NCBI GenBank assembly: GCA_035685165.1
Contig: DASRBI010000009.1
Location: 62,001-126,000, forward strand
Direction: 5' to 3'
Length of the DNA: 64,000 nt
Origin: DATFDN01 sp035685165
Lineage (GTDB): Bacteria; Pseudomonadota; Alphaproteobacteria; Acetobacterales; Acetobacteraceae
Part shown: one piece after another, positions 61,637 through 64,000 of the stretch
Layout: the number at the start of each line of letters is the position of its first letter
Numbering within the stretch: position 1 is the stretch's first letter
The notes under the pieces: model-generated
Told to the model about the DNA's origin: nothing
The model's database searches: none
The model's input: only the letters and a program-made list of their open reading frames with translations
Translations under genes and position numbers: made by a program

Positions 61637-62625
61637 GCGCCCGCCTCGCCGCGCTCGCCTGCGCGCTCGCCCTGCTGGCCGGGTTCGGCCCGGCGCGCGG
61701 CAACGACAAGATCATTTTCGGTCTCGATTGGAAGGCCGAAGCCGAATATGGCGGCTTCTACCAGGCGCTGGCGACCGGCATCTACGCGCGCCACGGCCTC
61801 GACGTGACGATCGAGCAGGGCGGCCCGCAGATCAACCACATGACGCTGATGATGGCCGGGCGGATACAGTTCAACCTCTCCGGCGGGCAGGCGATCGAGT
61901 TCGTGCAGCAGAAACTGCCGTTCGTCGCGGTGGCCGCGATCTTCCAAAAAGACCCCTCGGTGCTGATCGCCCACCCCGGGATGGGCGACGACAGCTTCCC
62001 CGCGCTCAAGGGCAAGCCGATCGCCATCGCCGCCGACGTGCGCGCCGGCTGGTGGCGATACCTCGCCGGCAAATACGGCTACAGCGACAGCCAGATCCGC
62101 CCCTACACCTTCAATCTCGCCCCGTTCCTCACCGACAAGAACCTGATCCAAGAAGGCTATCTCGGCTCGGAGCCGTACCTGATCGAGCAGCAGGGCCACT
62201 TCAAGCCGGTGGTGCTGCCGATCGCCGCGGCCGGCTATCTCGGCTACGACAACATCATCGCCACCAGCACCAAAATGGTCGCCGAGCACCCCGACATCGT
62301 GCAGCGTTTCGTCGATGCCTCAATCGAGGGCTGGTATTCCTACCTCTACGGCGATCCCGCGCCCGGCAACGCGCTGATCCGCGCCGCCAACCCCGACATG
62401 CCGCAAGATCTCATCGACTACGGCCGGCGCGTGATGAAAGAATACGGCACGGTCGACTCCGGCGATGCGCTGAGCATGGGGATCGGCGCGATGACCGACG
62501 CGCGTTGGCACGCCTTTTACAAGTCGATGGCCGATGCCGGCGTCTATCCGCACGGCCTCGATATTTCCGCCGCCTACACGCTGCGGTTCGTCAACCACCG
62601 CGTCGGGATGGACCTCAAGCCATGA
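61633..62625 (+). CDS. NMT1/ThiY-like periplasmic substrate-binding protein
   Basis: A 330-residue ABC-type binding protein with a signal peptide (1-23). The mature part begins KIIFGLDWKAEAEYGGFYQALATGIYARHGLDVTIEQGG, the NMT1/THI5-like signature, and has GRIQFNLSGGQAIEF and LKGKPIAIAADVRAGWWRYLAGKYGYSDSQI. Family members bind pyrimidine thiamine precursors, taurine or nitrate. There are no permease or ATPase genes nearby, so the transporter is elsewhere or this protein acts alone. It is overlapped at both ends by coupled genes. Confidence 0.87.
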   Translation: MSARLAALACALALLAGFGPARGNDKIIFGLDWKAEAEYGGFYQALATGIYARHGLDVTIEQGGPQINHMTLMMAGRIQFNLSGGQAIEFVQQKLPFVAVAAIFQKDPSVLIAHPGMGDDSFPALKGKPIAIAADVRAGWWRYLAGKYGYSDSQIRPYTFNLAPFLTDKNLIQEGYLGSEPYLIEQQGHFKPVVLPIAAAGYLGYDNIIATSTKMVAEHPDIVQRFVDASIEGWYSYLYGDPAPGNALIRAANPDMPQDLIDYGRRVMKEYGTVDSGDALSMGIGAMTDARWHAFYKSMADAGVYPHGLDISAAYTLRFVNHRVGMDLKP

Positions 62626-63563
62626 CCGCGAAGGGCTGGAAGGGCCTGGATACCGCCCGCCCGCCCGTTTTCATCGGCTACGATCAGGCGGAGCGCATGG
62701 TGCTGGCGCTGCTCGACCGTGCCACCGCGTGGCGGCCCGAATGTGTCGCCGCCATCATGCGCGGCGGGCTGATTCCCGGCACGATGGCAGCCGCCGCGCT
62801 GGCGCTGGAGCTGCATCCCCTCGCCTGCCCGCGTGCCGCCACCCCCGCCTGGCTCGGGCCCGCGCCCACATGTCGGCGCGTGCTGCTTGTCGATGATTGC
62901 TGCGCGACGGGTGCCACCATGCGCGCCGCCGCCGCGTGGCTGCGCGCGTCGGGCTGCGAGGTGCTGACGCTCGCGATCGCGCACGACCCGGAAACCACCT
63001 CGTTCGTTCCCGACCTTTCACACCCGATCACCACGCTCTTTCGCTTTCCCTGGGAGCGCGGCGAGGCCACGCCCGCCGCCCGCGCCTGGCGCGCCGATGG
63101 AAACCCGGCCAGCCGCCACACCGAGGCGCCGTTCCACGGCCTTGATCTCGACGGCGTGTTTTTGCCCGACATCCCGCGCGCCGACTACGCGGCGGACGTC
63201 GCGGATGCGCTCGCGCGCCGCCACGCGCTCGAGCCCTTCGCGCGCTGGCCCGAATTCCACCCCGACCGCGCGGTGCTGATCACCGGCCGCCACGAGGCCG
63301 ACCGCGACAGCACCGCCGCCTGGCTCGCGCGCTGCGGACTTGGTTCCGTGCCGCTCGTGCTGCGCCCGGCCGCCGTCGCCGACGATCCCGCTTCCGTCGC
63401 GCGCTGGAAAGCCGAGACGGCCACAAGCTGGGGCTGCACACACTTCGTCGAAAGCGAGCCCGAGCAGGCATTGCGGATCGCCGCCGCTGCGCCGCACCTG
63501 ATCGTGCAATGGTGGTCCGCCGCCGAGGCCCGTGCCTTCGTGCTCGGCGCCGCCGCCGGCTGA
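62622..63563 (+). CDS. Phosphoribosyltransferase-HAD phosphatase fusion protein
   Basis: A 313-residue two-domain protein. Residues 1-150 form a type I PRTase: IMRGGLIPGTMAA (pyrophosphate loop) and VLLVDDCCATGATMRA (PRPP loop, about 88). From about 170, HAD-like motifs follow: I GLDLDGVFLP (nucleophile Asp), II LITGR (about 220), III KAETATSWGC (about 263) and IV FVESEPE (about 275). The union suggests nucleobase salvage or cleavage coupled to dephosphorylation. The ATG overlaps the binding-protein stop (ATGA). Confidence 0.8.
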   Translation: MTAKGWKGLDTARPPVFIGYDQAERMVLALLDRATAWRPECVAAIMRGGLIPGTMAAAALALELHPLACPRAATPAWLGPAPTCRRVLLVDDCCATGATMRAAAAWLRASGCEVLTLAIAHDPETTSFVPDLSHPITTLFRFPWERGEATPAARAWRADGNPASRHTEAPFHGLDLDGVFLPDIPRADYAADVADALARRHALEPFARWPEFHPDRAVLITGRHEADRDSTAAWLARCGLGSVPLVLRPAAVADDPASVARWKAETATSWGCTHFVESEPEQALRIAAAAPHLIVQWWSAAEARAFVLGAAAG

Positions 63564-63564
63564 C

Positions 63565-63852
63565 CTACCGGCTGCCTGGCGCCGCACCCCCCTGGCCGGT
63601 CTCGGCGTCGAGCTTGCGGTCGATGTCCTGAATTTCCTGCTGGAAAGCGTTGCGCTGCGCCGCCGAGGGCGCGAGCCCGGTCTGCTGCTCGCGCTGGCGC
63701 ACCTCCGGCTGCGTCGGCTGGTGCGCGCGGTAGTCCCAGATATTCGCCTCGGAACCCGAGGGCGGCGCCGTCTGCGAATGCGGCGCCGCGCCCGGAACGG
63801 CAATCAGCGCACCCGTCAGAAGCCAGCCTGAGAGGTGCGGACGTGCGATCAT
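63565..63852 (-). CDS. Small secreted hypothetical protein, 95 aa
   Basis: A protein with a signal-like N-terminus (MIARPHLSGWLLTGALIAVPGAAPHS), a polar Pro/Gln-rich region (HQPTQPEVRQREQQTG) and a short predicted helix (AAQRNAFQQEIQDIDRKLDAETG). GGAGGGAGCC precedes the ATG. It ends 1 nt past the end of the convergent PRTase-HAD gene and is 23 nt after the gene to its right, so it may be in that gene's operon. I do not recognise the family. Confidence 0.65.
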   Translation of the reverse strand: MIARPHLSGWLLTGALIAVPGAAPHSQTAPPSGSEANIWDYRAHQPTQPEVRQREQQTGLAPSAAQRNAFQQEIQDIDRKLDAETGQGGAAPGSR

Positions 63853-63875
63853 GGCTCCCTCCGGTTCCCGGCTGG

Positions 63876-64000
63876 TCAGCGCGAATGACTCCCCGCCGTA
63901 TCCTGTAGCTGGCGCAGGACCTCGTCGAGGTTGAACGCGGCGGGCTTCTGGCGCGGCGGGAACTTCACGAAGTCGGCGATCTGCTGCGCCACGAGCGCCT
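63876..64000 (-). CDS. C-terminus of a probable sulfatase (partial)
   Basis: The open frame enters from the right edge and ends at TGA 63876, encoding ALVAQQIADFVKFPPRQKP then AAFNLDEVLRQLQ. The FPPRQKPxxFNLD element is characteristic of the extreme C-terminus of arylsulfatases. The catalytic region lies outside the window, so activity cannot be judged. Only 41 codons are visible. Confidence 0.6.
   Translation of the reverse strand, partial: ALVAQQIADFVKFPPRQKPAAFNLDEVLRQLQDTAGSHSR

Overview
The window is GC-rich, densely packed chromosomal DNA from an alphaproteobacterium, most likely in or near the Rhodospirillales/Acetobacteraceae. This assignment rests on content: a dnaQ-coaE-aroE block, a DUF1285 / CoA pyrophosphatase / small membrane protein / CCA-transferase block, an HpnN-type hopanoid RND transporter, Bpt aminoacyl-transferase, an NdvA-type glucan exporter and the MoxR/DUF58/DUF4159 cluster. 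No rRNA is present. One tRNA (Ala, GGC anticodon) is.

Region 1 (1-8013, minus strand) is a phage head-morphogenesis module read right to left: large terminase, portal, scaffold-like coiled coil, a small beta-rich protein, a signal-peptide-bearing beta-helix/YadA-like spike, major capsid, and two connector-type genes, the last running off the left edge. A candidate promoter with an inverted-repeat operator inside its spacer (8105-8134) precedes it. No integrase, repressor or small terminase is seen on this side. Region 2 (8327-15390) is housekeeping: a degenerate receiver-like protein, dnaQ, coaE, aroE, rsmB, a UvrD/PcrA helicase and metF.

Region 3 (15534-23100) concerns the envelope: MlaA, MlaC and an MsbA-like half-transporter in tandem, then an EmrA/EmrB pump and a further MFS carrier. 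Region 4 (23190-27570) has a polysaccharide-initiating sugar transferase and a GT2 enzyme, facing the CCA-transferase/Nudix/DUF1285 operon. Region 5 (27686-35669) is the MoxR-DUF58-DUF4159-VWA operon followed by TspO and an ankyrin-like secreted protein. Region 6 (35729-41099) is a run of redox/metabolic genes (FMN hydroxyacid oxidase, Zn-ADH, nitrilase-family amidase, NAD kinase, Rieske protein, RodZ-tail-like membrane protein), ended by the tRNA-Ala gene. Downstream of the tRNA lies an array of five GGTACA boxes spaced exactly 32 bp apart.

Region 7 (41469-56581) contains a small secreted protein, HpnN, a MetE-like protein, a decayed Nudix gene, Bpt, a penicillin-acylase-family enzyme, an AI-2E family permease preceded by a 32-residue lipoprotein gene, two SDRs, pyridoxal kinase, the NdvA-like exporter, an LLM flavoprotein and an XRE regulator. 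Region 8 (56727-57367) is a complete fluoride-response unit on the minus strand: promoter, fluoride aptamer, intrinsic terminator and crcB. Region 9 (57454-64000) holds cytochrome b561, an iron-dependent ADH, acyl-CoA dehydrogenase, YebC, a translationally coupled trio (ABM-fold protein, NMT1/ThiY-like binding protein, phosphoribosyltransferase-HAD fusion), a small secreted protein and the tail of a probable sulfatase.

Most coding assignments rest on recognised family motifs. The regulatory calls rest on direct base pairing or spacing visible in the sequence. The functions of the phage connectors, the ABM-SBP-PRTase trio and the 32-bp array are unresolved.
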